A stretch of 64,000 nt of DNA from Phoenix dactylifera (GCF_009389715.1 NW_024067667.1:1434001-1498000); one strand, 5' to 3'. Counted from the first letter of the stretch, positions 32,914 to 44,711 are shown. The notes: generated from the letters alone by a model not told the origin. Numbers and translations: made by a program.

Positions 32914-34167
32914 CTGTAGGCTAGAGATGGGCATCGGGCCAGACCGGGCTGGGCAGCTCCACTGTAGGCTAGAGATGGGCATCGGCCCGGCTCAGGCCTA
33001 CCGGGCCACAGACCAAACGGGCCGTGCTTGGCCCGACCTATTACTAAACGGGTCGTGCCTGGCACGGCTCGCTTAACCTAAAGACTAAGCCCAGCACGTT
33101 CCTAGGCCCGTGGGGTGGCGGGGCATGCCGGGACTGGCACGGCCCATGCCGGGCACAAGACGGGCCGTGCCTGGCATGAATCAACGCCGGAACACATGCT
33201 CCTCGCCGGTGTCGCGATCCATATATTTTATCCATCGGCCACAACCACTGCCCAAGCTCGGCCCCTTCCCCACGCCAAGATGCAGCACCTCCAGCCCCCT
33301 CCTTATCGGCAGGAACGCCGACTTCACCAGCCTCGTCCCCGCCACCATCGCCGCCGCCCCACTCCGCATCCTCCCGGCGCCCTTCCTCACCACCACCATC
33401 CCCCTCGGCCCCGCCCTCGCCGCCCGTAGCACCTTCGCCGCATCCCTCCGCCGCCAGTCCACCACCATGAAGTCCACCCCCTGCATCTCCCCCATCACCT
33501 CCTCCGCCTCCCCAACCACCACCGCCAGCTCCGCAGCCGGCAGCCCCGCTCTTCGCATCACCTCCACGTACTCGGCCACCGACCGCTCGTCTGGGATCAC
33601 ACACACGTGCCGCCCCCGCGTGTGCCTGGCAGCAGCCTCGAGGCCGAGGCTCGTGGCTGCCCCGTCGCCGTGATCCCAGGCCTCCACGATGAGCTGAGCC
33701 TTCCACCCGCCGGCCATGGCGGCTACCAGCTCTGCCACATTGGTCTCCTCGAGATCACGGTCGGCTAAGGCTTTTACGGCGTCGATCTACGCCTTGGATG
33801 TCGTTTCCGGGCACCAAACCAGCTTCATCTTCCCCCCCTTCTCTCTCTCGCTTTCTAAATCTCTTCCGTCTCTAGCTTGTTCCGATGGATGACGAAGTGG
33901 GGAAGCGTGGGAATATAAATGGGAGCATGTGCCCTAGGCCCGCGGGCTGTGCCATGCTGTGCTTGACCCACGAATTATGCCAGCCCATGCCCTTATGGGC
34001 CGTGCCGGGCTCGGCCCGCGAGCCAGAAATCCTTAACCCAGCCCAGCCCCCTTTTATGAGCCGTGCCTAGCACGGCCCATTACTGTAGCAAGCGGGTCGT
34101 GCCTGGCACGGCCCGCTTCGTGCCGGGCCATGGGCGGCCCGGCCCAATACCCACCTCTACTGTAGGC
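32914..34167. mobile_element. Gene-carrying hAT-type element with 8-bp target duplication
   Basis: The ends TAGAGATGGGCATCGGCCCGG and (reverse complement) TAGAGGTGGGTATTGGGCCGG are flanked by CTGTAGGC at 32914-32921 and 34160-34167, an 8-bp duplication as made by hAT transposases. About 200 bp at each end is rich in GGGCC / GCACGGC words; the centre is a DUF1442 gene copy on the minus strand. There is no transposase. At the left, a 48-bp segment containing host DNA, the duplication and the element end is itself tandemly repeated (second CTGTAGGC at 32962-32969). Confidence 0.85.
33181..33828 (-). pseudogene. DUF1442-family gene copy captured by the hAT element
   Basis: On the minus strand, ATG at 33828 opens MKLVWCPETTSKA, then TAG at codon 14 (the family has Tyr or a similar residue there). 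The frame then continues without another break for 201 codons to the natural end (GEEHVFRR, stop at 33181-33183). Family landmarks are all present: VAELVAAMAGGWKAQLIVEAW, ARHTRGRHVCVIPDE, VVVGEAEEVM, VDFMVVDWRR, VKSAFLPIRRGLEV, WIKYMDRDTGEEHVFRR. The total is 215 codons, the expected full length, without an intron. The family is plant-specific, probably with a Rossmann/methyltransferase-like fold; its function is not established. GC is very high compared with the surroundings. One nonsense base separates it from an open copy, so capture was fairly recent or the copy was under constraint. Confidence 0.85.
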
Positions 34168-34710
34168 ACACAATTTGTGAAGGATCCTTGAAGCATTTAT
34201 GCAAAGAACAGGATTATCTAGTTCGCCAATAAGCCATCTCAATATGTACCTCCCAGTCCTTTAAGATCCTATTGCAGTTCTGCTTGCTCTCCAAAACCAG
34301 CAGCGCCAATGCCTCCCCCGCTTCGACACTCAACTCTTGGCAATCATTTGTCAATCCCGGGTTGAAGAAGAAAGCCAGCAGAAGCTTAATAATCCCGCTG
34401 CTGCTCCCAATCTTATCTCGGAGTCTCGTCCATTGCCAGGCCAGTCAGAATCTCAATGCCCATCTTCTGCAGCTCCATATTGTTCTCTCCATACCTCAAA
34501 ATCTCTTTGATGTTGCTCACTGTAAATACTATCTCCGACATCTCTCGCCGCAACAATTTTCCGGTGCTACCAGTCGCGATCACGAGCATCTTCACCACTT
34601 CCAGTGACCTCTCCACTGCTTCAATTTGAGAATGCAAGGCTCTTGCTTGTTCCTTAGCAACCTCTCACCAGCACCAGTGAAGTGGATGATGTTTGGAAGG
34701 AGGCTTCTGG

Positions 34711-35002
34711 TGTAAACATAATCCACAAGATCTGAATAATCATAAATGTCTGAATTTATTTACTTGCCGTAAGTAAGCGTACCTGGATTCATTACTATGA
34801 TCTGAATAAAATTCTTTTCTCCCTCTTGACCTTGTTTAACACCCGTGATAGAGACTGGTTTTGTGTTTCTTAAATAGGCAGAGAGAGACCCTTGAGTTCA
34901 TCTTTCCATCAAAAATAAGGGAGTTACAACTTCTCTAGGAGTCGGTTACTATAATCATCCATTAACCAACCACGATTGGTCATGTGGGTCAAAAATCTAA
35001 CA
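34711..35002 (-). repeat. Copia 3' LTR (minus-strand element)
   Basis: 292 bp, TG...CA. The adjoining plus-strand sequence TTCTCCCACTTGG is the polypurine tract on the element's own strand. It contains about 100 bp (around 34817-34916) missing from the partner LTR. Confidence 0.8.
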
Positions 35003-35399
35003 TTCTCCCACTTGGCCATATGACCATAATATCTATTTGGATAGAATGATATAAACATTAGGCACGCAACATTCCAATCCATAGTTAGTTTGCTCATGAC
35101 AATACCATAATTAAACAACTTACTAGTGCGAGTCATGGCGGTTCCATATCTACAAAGTGACATATTCCTTCCAAGTACCACAACACCAGCAAATTATTTA
35201 ACCACAGTCCATAAATGAGAATTATCTATAATGGTCAAATATTATGTCTTTGTTAGAAATAATTCCAGTGGTCATACATTCAAACTCATGCATGTATATA
35301 CATTTGAAGAATAGAAAAATTAGAAATATAATTAATTCGTTTCAGGTGTCACAGAAATAAACATGGTATAATCCTCAATTAACATTATGGGCTACAACA

Positions 35400-36860
35400 A
35401 AAACCCATTCTTACAATCTGCTTCTTAAAGGTCTTCGGTTGTAAACCTTTTGTCCAAGGATCTACAATCATGAGCTATGTTCTTATATTTTCTATACACG
35501 TGTTATTTCTGAACTTCCTCCTTAGCGACAAAATATTTAAGCTCAATGTGCTTAGCACCATTAGAATATTTGTTATTTTTGGAGAAATAAATAACTGCAG
35601 TATTATCACAAGAAATTCTCAGCAGCGAAAGTCGACAATCCCAAATCTCGAGATAAAGTTACGCGGTCACATACCATGAACTGTGGCCTCAAAGTATGCC
35701 ACAAATTCTGCTTCCATTGTGGATGAAGCAGTAGTAGTCTGTTTGGCACTTTTTCATGAGATTGCACCTCCAACTAATAAGAACAAATAGTCAAACGTTG
35801 ACTTTCTATTATCCACACATCCAGCAAAGTTTGAATCCGAATAGTCAATCACCTCAAGTCTATCAGATCTTCTATATGTGAACATGTAGTTCTCTATTTC
35901 TTGCAAGTATCTCATCACCTTCTTTGCAGCTTTTTAGTGATATATTCCTGGATTACTTTGGTATCTGCCTAGCATTCTAACTGCAAAATTAATGTCCGGT
36001 CTAGTGCAGGTCTGAGCATATATCAAGCTTTCAACTACCGAAGCATAAGGAATATTTTTTATCTGCTTACGTTTCCATTCATTCTGTAGGCATTGCATGA
36101 GACTAAATTTATCCCCTTTTTGAGTTGGAGCAACGCTAGCTTAACGGTTCTCCATACCAAATCTCTCTAGAACTCTATTTATATATGCTTTTTGAGACAA
36201 CCTTAACAATCCACGTGATCGATCATGAAATATTTCAATGTCTATCATGTAGGTTGTCTCATTCATATCTTTTATTTCAAAGTTCTTTGAGAGAAAACCT
36301 TAGTTTTATGCAATAAGCCAAGATCACTACTGGCAAGCAATATGTCGTCAATATATAGAACTAGAAAAATAAACTTTCTTAAAACCGAAGGAAGTGATAG
36401 TATCATTAAACTTATAATACCATTGTTGAAAAGCTTGTTTAAGTTCATATATTGACTTTTTTAATTTGCAAACTGTGTGCTCTTTTTTCTTTAATAGAAA
36501 ACCTTCGGGCTGATCTATATAGACTTCTTCATCTAAACTTCCATTTAGAAAAGTAGTTTTTACATTCATTTGGTGCAACCCTAAGTCATAATATACAACC
36601 AAAGTCATAATGATTCTGAGTGAGTTCTTTTTAGACACAGGAAAAAAGGACTCTTTATAATCAATGCCTCCTTTCTGAGTGAAATCTTTGGTCACTAGTC
36701 TGGCTTTATATCGTTCAACATTACTCTTTGAGTCGAGCTTAGTTTTAAAGACCCATTTACATCCAACTGTCTTACAACCTTCGGGCAAATCAATTTATTT
36801 TGCAGAATCAACACTTTTTATGGCTTGTTTGAAAGAAACTAGATCTTTTCTTGTCCCTAT
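35400..36860 (-). pseudogene. Copia reverse transcriptase and RNase H, decayed
   Basis: RT readable at 36788-36348: VGCKWVFKTKLDSKSNVERYKARLVTK, QMNVKTTFLNGSLDEEVYIDQPEGF, KSIYELKQAFQQWYYKF. After a frame change, LVLYIDDILLASSD lies near 36320-36360. RNase H pieces follow to about 35650 (SNFAGCVDNRKSTFDYLF, SSTMEAEFVAYFEA). There are several stops and frameshifts. Confidence 0.8.
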
Positions 36861-36923
36861 ATCAAAATCAGATTCTTATAGATAAACCATATAATCATTT
36901 GGAATGGCAGATCTTCTTTCTCT

Positions 36924-38060
36924 CTAAAATTTACTTAATGTCATTTCTTGTGATTCTTCTACAACCTGTTCAGTAGTGATAACTTTGTCATGGAGTATTT
37001 TGTTATTAATTTGTTGTTCAATGTTGTCGAACTGTGTGACAACTATAGGAACAACAATTTTCTTAGAAGTCATGGGTAAAAAGACTTGCATCCTAACTTT
37101 TTGAATTTTCATATTTCGTGGTTTATCACTTTTACTGGTTTCACCATTCTCAATGAATCTGACATTATCGGTCTCTATAATTCTGGTACTATGATTAGGA
37201 CAGTAAATCCTATACCAATTGAATTTTTTGGGATAACCGATAAAGTATCCACTAATCATTCTAAAATGTAATTTTTTTTCATATGGATTATAAATTCTGG
37301 CCTCCACTGGACAACCCCAAATATACAAGTATCTTAAACTCGATTTTCTTCCTATCCACAACTCAAAAGGAGTCTTTGGAACTGTCTTACTAGGAACCCG
37401 GTTTAATATGTATACAATGGTCTTTAGAGCTTTTATCCATAACGATATGGATAACAAAAAATTACTCAACATTACTCCTAACTATATCCATAAGTGTACG
37501 ATTATGCCTTCCAACTTCACCATTATGCTGTAGCAATTCATTCGCATTCCACTTATCCTTAATAGTATTATAGTGAATTCAGAATGATCTATATTGAGGA
37601 GGCAAGGAGTTCAAAATAAATTGAACTAGAAAGGATTCATCCACATTTATCTGAAGAGCGTTCAGCTTAGCAGTTATATTAGTCATTTCATGGATATGCT
37701 CATGCATCCCATGAGTACCATCAAATTTAATGGGGATAAGCTTAGCTATTAATGTCCCTGCCAGAGACTTATCATCGGATCGACAATAGACTTCCACAAT
37801 TTTCAATAATGCTTAAGCACTGTCACATTCAGGAAGCGTTGACTTAATGTTGTTCGCTATGCTCATCCGCATAAACATAATGCTCTGTCTGTTCAATGTT
37901 TTTCAAGACTTATAGAAAGTCTTTTCTTTCGCACTGCTTGTATTAGTAATATCAGCTGGTTTCTCAGTTCAGAAAGCTAAATCAAGATCCAGAACACCAA
38001 GGTGAAACTGGACTTATTCATTCCACTTTGAGAAATTGGTTTCATTAAAGATTGAAACAG
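36924..38060 (-). pseudogene. Copia gag fragment joined to the integrase C-terminal part
   Basis: Gag remnant at about 38060-37579 (SLAGTLIAKLIPIKFDG, NALQINVDESFLVQFILNSLPPQY). It is followed directly by the integrase C-terminal part at 37472-36924 (VYILNRVPSKTVPKTPFELW, YLYIWGCPVEARIYNPYEKK). The zinc knuckle, protease and integrase core expected between them are missing, so an internal deletion has occurred. Confidence 0.75.
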
Positions 38061-39334
38061 AAGAACCTTACGAATGAAACAAAACAGAAATAGATACTGC
38101 AATAAGAAAACCGGCAATAAGAAAATGCTTCTAACATTAATACTTGTAATAAGAAAATGCTCACAACATTAATATTTTGAGTTAGCAATGATAATAATGA
38201 ATAACATAAACAGTGTTACCATAGTACACTTTTAGATAGTAATTATGAAACACTAAATTACTATTATGGTGATTCCCAATTTACCTAAGAATAATTAATG
38301 ATATAGATCCAAAATTCAAATAGGCTTGTCACCTTTGAACACCCAATACCTATTAAATCAAGGATACTCACTAATCATCCTAACTTAGTAAATCAATCAT
38401 TCGAAAGTGGTGCACCTTTGGGCCAATCTATAATATCTCATGATTGAAAATTGTAAATCATAATTTGCAAAGTCATTATCTTAATACCTGGGATAAGGGT
38501 ATTAAGTTTTTCTTGATGTCCATTAAACATTCCAGTTGGGTCACTTTAGCAACTACCAAACTATGTCATAACATAGACATCAAATTAAAATAATGACATT
38601 GCATATAATTGACAATTTATAATATGACTATTAAAATGAAATTTATATTTCATATATATATAACATGATATGTAGTTGACATACTCAATCAATAGTAATT
38701 GGTAATGACTTCATCAAAATAATTCTTTACCAATCTATATGATCACAATGTATGTCATATCAAACTATCAAGTATACTAATTTGTACCACATGTCTACGA
38801 AATCACAACTCTTTACATGGAAGGCTAAGCCACTGAAGTTTCCAGCTAAAACATTTAATTTGCATGGATACAAATAAGAAAGGTAACTAGAACCTTAACA
38901 GAAATAGATTAAGGTCCCAACTGAGCTGATCAAACCACTATTCATGATGCTCATGTGTTTAAGTATGAGGCTTCAGGAAGAGGTGGAGGGGCCAGTTGCT
39001 TTGTTCTCGCAGAAGCTACCCCCTTCTACTCCTCTCCCTTGCCGATGATTCTTAATCCTCCCCATTCGCGCTCTCTCTGTCTCTCCTTCTTGCTGTGTGT
39101 ATATGTGTGTGTTTTGAAGAGGAGAAACAGAGATCTTAGGGTGATTTGGTGTAGTGTTCGTTCTTTGTGATGGTCGGATCTTTCTAGGCAACCCAGCTCT
39201 TTGGGTGATTTGCCTAGAAGAGTGCAGAGATGAGGAAGAAAGTGGGATCTCCCTCTCCCTCTATGCCATAATGACGGATCAAGGGTGGAAATAAAAGATA
39301 TTAAAAAAAGTTTTTCCTCTAGCACCAAAAGGTT
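38061..39334. other. Non-coding DNA inside the Copia element, with a foreign-looking insert
   Basis: About 38061-38940 is AT-rich with repeated AATAAGAAAATGC words and no ORF. About 38940-39330 is GC-richer (GGAAGAGGTGGAGGGGCCAG ... CTCTCTCTGTCTCTCC) and resembles promoter or 5' UTR sequence. I could not identify it; its ORFs on both strands lack family patterns. Confidence 0.4.
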
Positions 39335-40489
39335 TTTTTTGGTTCTGGTATCTTGTGTGATGGCTTATCCAAAATAAACCTTGATAACCATTTTGTTGAA
39401 ACTCTTTTGACCTTGCATCATAATGTTGGAATTAAATGAAACCTGATGAGTGAAAGATCTTCTAACTTGTGGCATAGATGATTGAGTCATATATCTAAAG
39501 AAAGGTTAGAGAGATTAGTGAAGGATAAGATTTTGCCAAATCTAGACTTTACCGATCTCGGTATGTAAGTGGATTGCATTAAGAAAAAGCAAACCAAGCA
39601 TACAAAGAAAAATACCACAAGAAGTGAAGAACTTCTTGAAATTATCCATACATACATTTGTGGGCCTTTTGACTTTTCATCGTTTGGTAGAGAGAAGTAT
39701 TTTATCACTTTTATTGATGATTTCTCATGTTATAGTTATGTGTATTTGTTGCATGAAAAATCTTAGGCAGTGGATGCCCTAGAGGTGTACATTATTAAGA
39801 TTAAAAGACAATTAGATAGAAAAGTAAAAATTGTTAGATCTGATAGAGGTGGTGAATATTATAGTAGGCATGATGAAATACGACAACATCCTGGCCCATT
39901 TGCTAAACTCTTAGAAAAGCATGGCATATGGGCTCAATACACTATGTCGAAAACACCACAGCAGAATGGTGTAACTGAAAGGCGTAATCGTACACTTATG
40001 GATATTGATTAGGAGTATGTTGAGTAATTTTCAGTTACCCATATCGTTTTGGATGGAAGCCCTTAAGACCGTTGAAATTAAACCGAATTCCTGGTAAGGC
40101 AGTTCCAAAGACTCCTTTTGAGTTGTGAATAGGAAGAAAACTGAGTTTAATATGTATACAGCGGTCTTAAGGGCTTCCATCCACAACGATATGGATAACG
40201 AAAAATTACTCAACATACTCCTAACCACATCCATAAGTATACGATTGCGCTTTTCAGCTACACTATTCTGCTGTGGCATTTTCGGCATAGTGTATTGAGC
40301 ATGTATGCTATGTTTTTCTAAGAGTTTAGCAAATGTTCCAGGATGTTGTCCTGTTTCATCATACCTACCATAATATTCACCACCTCTATCAGACTTGACA
40401 ATTTTTACCTTTCTATCTAATTGACTTTCAACCTCAGTAATGTACACCTCTAGGGCATCTACTACCTGAGATTTTTCGTTAAAAGACAA
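39335..40489. repeat. Inverted duplication of Copia integrase (head-to-head)
   Basis: The plus-strand copy, about 39335-40120, gives RLSHISKERLERLV, CGPFDFSSFGREKYFITFIDDFS, VRSDRGGEYYSRHD and TPQQNGVTERRNRTLMD. The minus-strand copy, 40489 to about 40140, gives VKSDRGGEYYGRYDETGQHPG and PQQNSVAEKRNRILMDVV. The arms face each other around about 40090-40150 and are similar enough to fold into a hairpin of about 300 bp. Both copies carry stops. Confidence 0.75.
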
Positions 40490-41015
40490 ATTAACAGGCT
40501 ATGGAAAGCCGCAGAATGCCACGCAAACGGCTCTGTTTCAAAATTCAAAATCCAAAAAAAATGAAAAAAGAGAGTGTTTGAAAACAACAAAATTCCTTAA
40601 ATACGGCAAGAAACAAATCACCCCATTGTAACACGAAAACAATGAGGAATGAAATAACAAAGGCATTTATCTCATTCTAGATCCACAATAATGTCATATT
40701 AAAAATTCATAAACCTGCTTTGATACCACATGTAAACATAATCTACAGGATCTGAATAATCATAAGTGTCTGAATATATTTACTTGTCGTAAGTAATTGC
40801 ATACCTGGATCCATTACTATGATCTGAAAAGATAAGGGAGTTACAACTTCTCTAGGAGTCAGTTACTATAACCATCCAGTAACCAACCATAATGGGTCAT
40901 ATGGATCAAAAATCTAACATATGGAACTCCAAATCTTCTCACAGTTGTCATGATCATGAGCAAGATTCATAAGAATTGTTCCCAATATGATAAATCTGGA
41001 TCAGTTGCTAGATTA

Positions 41016-43579
41016 CTAAAATATTGATTTTATTTTTAATAATTAAAAATCAGTGAGTTGGTGAACTCTAACAATTTGCAACCTTTTTTGAAGATTTATG
41101 GTGGATTCCAAGCATCAGTATTTTCAGTAGTAAACTGCAACCACCAGTTAATTCTTGCAATCTTCTAATTCTACTCTAGTTATCTTATTTGTTTCTAGGT
41201 AGCTTCTAGTTTAAGTTTTTGTTTTACTTCTATTATCTCACTCTAAAGCTCATGCTGCCACCTTCTAATTTGCATCAGCTATCGGATAGGGGGTGACCCT
41301 CCTGTATTAGCTCTAACCTTCCTAACCCTGATGAAGACGAGATTTATATCTCGATCTTCAATACAACAACCAAAAGACTCAGTTTCAACTCAAACTTAAC
41401 CCTATTTATAGTTTTGATCTAAATTATAGCATGCCTCATCTAGGTTATTCCTAAACTAGGTTAAACTTTTAGGCTTGGTACCTGCTAAATAACTCAACTA
41501 ATTTTTATCTTGCAAACTGATTATCCTCCTCCTGCAATCCAATTGCATTGCTCATCTTACATTATGTTCATCATCAATCATTAGCAGCCACCAATAGTCA
41601 TTGGCAACCATGATGGTTGAATCACACTTTGTTTTCTCTATCTGGCCACTCACTCTCCACCCTCATCTTACTTCCGGAGTCCCATCCCTCACCTTCTTCA
41701 CCTTGCACTGGCCACACCCTTCACCCATATCTCAATCCCCACCAGCTCAACCATTCCCAAACTCCCACGGGTGGCAATCTGCGGATCTAGTTTGGCTCAG
41801 GTTGACTTGAGATGGTACATCAAAGCCCATAGGGTCTGACCTGAATCCAAATGGGTTATGTCTGACCCAAATCCAAGTAGGTTAAGAATACCTAACCTGA
41901 ACCTAGTCTGCAGCCAAGCTGCTGACCCACAACCAACTAGCTACCATATTTCACTTGGTACAAGCCCATCTAGTTCTGGGCTTCTTATCCTTTGCATAAG
42001 TTATTTTTTCCATAATTTTTAAGCTTAATCACATGATAGAACAAGGCAAATAAAGTAACACTATAAATCACAAATCTCTAAGCATATTACATATCAATCC
42101 AAGTTTAAAACAAGCTAACATGAAATCCATAACTAAATACTACATCCAATCCAAATTTCAGAGCAGCAACAGTAGTCTCTATTTTGTTCTGAGTCATTGA
42201 TCTTGTGGCTCACCCAATAAATCCACCACTTAAAAACATATATTATATAATATGCACATCACCAACTTGACGAGTCTAGGGACCTTGACCCGGACCTAAC
42301 CCGACTCGCTGGTGGCTTGCCGGGTTAAGCGAGTCGGGCCTAGGATGGGTCAGTTGAGTAAATGAGTCAGGTCAAAAAATGCCAGCCAGCCAACTTCCCC
42401 ATCCTTAACTCTGCTACTTTGCTTGCACCCACCATGTTTGTGACCCCATGCTTATCCAACACAAATCCCATCTTATATCCTTCCTTAGACCCTAACCCAA
42501 ACCTAAGCCCAAATGCCAGTATTGTCCTAAATTCAAAACAAAGCCTGACCTTGACTCTTAGTTGGCCCAAGTTGAGATGGGTTATCAAATTAGTTGCTGT
42601 CATATTTGGGACAAATTTTCAATGACGCAGTGGATTGTCAGGTTGCTCAACTAAATTTTCAGGTAAAACTTGGGTTAACCCTAATTCAACCTAAATTGGA
42701 CTCATTTATTCGTATATTTGCCGAATGGGCATGAGCTAGTGATCATCACCGATAATAATGTATGCCAATATTTAGGTAATGTTTTATAATTTTGCAACCT
42801 ATAAATTCAGAGGGTGGATGTGTAGCCAATAAAGCATTTTTGCCCAACACAAGTGTAGTTCAATTGGATGGGAGAGGGGATAATGCATGATGCTGCTACT
42901 TGGATTGCATATAAACTTCACTCAACAAAAAAAGGGCCCATACAATACATATGCTAAGAAGGAACATGATGATAAAATTGAAAAGTAACTAACTATAAGG
43001 ATGATGGTGGGATTGAAAGTTCTAAATTGGAGAGGAGGAAGAAGCATAAATTGAGTATATTTCTTCTTGTTAATATCAAAAAGAAGCATAAATGATTTCG
43101 CCTTAGAATATTTATTAAAATTAAAATTTTTGAAATACAAAAAACACAAAAAATTATATTTATAGATTTTGTTATTTTCTGAATTAAAAATATTTCTCAT
43201 TTTCAAACTATTAAATATAATTAGTTGTTGGATTATTATTATTATATTTGGCACATGAAATGCATGACGTTGCAATGGCATGCATCTCTTGCTATATAAC
43301 GACATATTTGACCAGTGTATACCACTATTGAGCGTAACTGAAACTAGTTTTTTTCGTGAAAATATACTTGCGCTCCCCATTAAAAATAAAGGAATTTCTT
43401 AGACTTTATATGTCTTGATGAATCTTTACCATATCTTTCAAAAAATCATTATAAAAATTCCATGCACCACCCAACAAAATCTATTGATATTTATAAATTC
43501 CAAATTTGTATAAAATATATAAAAAACTTTAATTATAAAAAGCAGGCATAAACATCCATTTATTCTCAAATACACATTG
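41016..43579. other. Intergenic, no recognised gene
   Basis: About 41590-41810 is CT-rich with a 69-residue ORF lacking any family pattern. About 41800-42380 has repeated Dof-like and TGACCC / GGGTTA words, such as those in small non-autonomous transposons. No ends or target duplications were found. The rest is AT-rich. Confidence 0.4.
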
Positions 43580-43940
43580 TAACACCACCGATGGTAGCAC
43601 GGTTGAAACGGAGCTAAGATTCCATCAGAGTGGCCCAGATTCAAAATGCGCAAGTGCCGATTAAATACGGAGACTGGATGCCTCCCGCCTGGTTTGCCTG
43701 GTGGAGTCGCTATCTGGTCCGCCGGTACTTATGTGATGTTGGTGTGACGTACTCACACGTGGAAGAGGTTGCTACGTTGATGGGATTTCTTCGTAGGTGG
43801 AGAGCATATGAGTAAAACTTGTCTACCCGTATCGAACATTCTCCAGCGGAAAGGGACCCAATGAGGGTTGCTATGCGGGTGAGATCCTCCTTACCCTCCT
43901 CTTTTTTTTTCGAAAGCTAAAAAAAAAAAAATACACATTG
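43568..43940 (+). mobile_element. SINE-like poly(A) retroposon with 12-bp target duplication
   Basis: The body 43580-43928 (349 bp) ends in an A-run and is flanked by AAATACACATTG at 43568-43579 and 43929-43940, the mark of LINE-driven target-primed insertion. Near the start, TAGCACGGTTGA (about 43594) resembles a tRNA box A, and GATTCAAAATG (about 43629) a weak box B, spaced about 35 bp. That suggests a tRNA-derived SINE. Against this, 43630-43815 is open (KYGDWMPPAWFAWWSRYLVRRY), so it could be a truncated retrocopy of a coding RNA. I did not recognise the family. Confidence 0.65.
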
Positions 43941-44711
43941 CAACTATATGTATCATCCATTCTTTTAGCTGAATTGTAACATTTATATTTTTTCATGGTG
44001 AACTTTTGCTGAGCTTCTTCACCTGCAAGGATGACTCCATAAATCATGATGGTTACAATACTGATTAACCTCAATCGGCTATTGGAGTAAAAATCTGATA
44101 GCAATCTATATCAAACACATCAAAATCTCCAAATTGTACTATTTTTTTATCCGAACTAGGTTCGAGGTAAGCTGTTCTCATCCCAACGGTCTTTTTACCA
44201 AAAAAGAAAACAAGAATTCAACGGCTCAGATCAACTAGCTCACAGAACGTAGATATAGAAACCACGTGCCTAGCACGTGAAGAATTTAAGTCCTTTTAGA
44301 TTTAAAAACAGCAGAAGCATCCAAATCCGTTTCTTTTTCTAAAAATCCGTCTTTCCTGACCAATTTAAACCCCAAACCACACCATCTTCACCGTCTTCTT
44401 TCTTCTTCGCTTCCTACATCTCTCTCGATTTCATCTCTCCTCGCCATAATAGCCCCGAAGCAAACCCTAGCCCTCACCCTCCCCTCTCCAAATCCCCCAA
44501 TTCGCATCCAAAACCCTCTGAGAGAATCCAGTCAAGATCTCTCAAACCCTAGAAATCCCCCAACCCACCGAGAACCCTAACACTCAGATCATCATCATCA
44601 TCACTTTCCATCCCGAAATTCCCCAATTTTTCCCCAAAAATCAATTCTTGCGGGCGATCCTTCCACCAATTTCACCCAAATCCGATCCAATTTTGCCGTT
44701 TCCGCTTTCCG
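43941..44711 (+). promoter_or_regulatory. Upstream region and 5' UTR of the BPM gene
   Basis: AT-rich DNA changes at about 44380 to a CT-rich stretch (TCTTCACCGTCTTCTTTCTTC, TCTCTCGATTTC) typical of plant 5' leaders, which runs to the ATG at 44712. CACGTG at 44262-44267 and CACGTG inside AGCACGTGAAG at 44273-44278 are G-box cores about 440 bp upstream. No convincing TATA box was chosen. Confidence 0.5.

Larger units (their letters stand above)
34711..40919 (-). mobile_element. Rearranged Copia retrotransposon on the minus strand
   Basis: The LTR at 34711-35002 (292 bp) and its partner at 40731-40919 (shorter by about 100 bp) share TGTAAACATAATC, GATCTGAATAATCATAA, GGGAGTTACAACTTCTCTAGG and AAAATCTAACA. 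The primer site (TGGTATCAAAGCAGG on the minus strand, 40714-40728) abuts the right LTR; a polypurine GTGGGAGAATG abuts the left one. Flanks TCTGG/TATGG are a 4/5 target duplication. Inside are decayed gag (about 37579-38060), integrase C-terminal part (36924-37480), RT (about 36320-36860, with YIDD near 36335) and RNase H (about 35640-36100), all minus strand, plus an inverted integrase duplication at 39335-40489. It has no function. Confidence 0.85.
32863..41015 (-). pseudogene. ARM-repeat protein gene exon, split by a hAT and a Copia element
   Basis: Exon pieces on the minus strand: 41015-40920, 34710-34168 and 32921-32863. Together they read, with frame changes, ATDPDLSYWEQF, NLAHDHDNCEKIW, RSLLPNIIHFTGAGERLLRN, QIEAVERSLEVVKML, SNIKEILRYGENNMELQKMG, GIIKLLLAFFFNPGLTNDC, NASRILHKLCAYS, GTECIDHLKG and ITAAITI. 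This is an all-helical ARM-repeat protein pattern known in plants. The exon seems bounded by an acceptor TTTTAG at about 41016-41021 and a donor GTAAGC at 32857-32862. I see at least four frame changes (near 34650, 34430, 34240 and 32880), so it was dead or dying apart from the insertions. I do not know the exact gene name; neighbouring exons were not found. Confidence 0.7.

Noticed and set aside
33044..33706. Long ORFs on both strands over the hAT cargo (220, 187 and 104 codons)
   Set aside because: Shadow frames of the very GC-rich DUF1442 copy; only the minus-strand frame ending at 33181 shows family residues.
41601..42625. Small ORFs at 41601-41810 and 42362-42625
   Set aside because: Low-complexity, no conserved pattern, no promoter or splice support.
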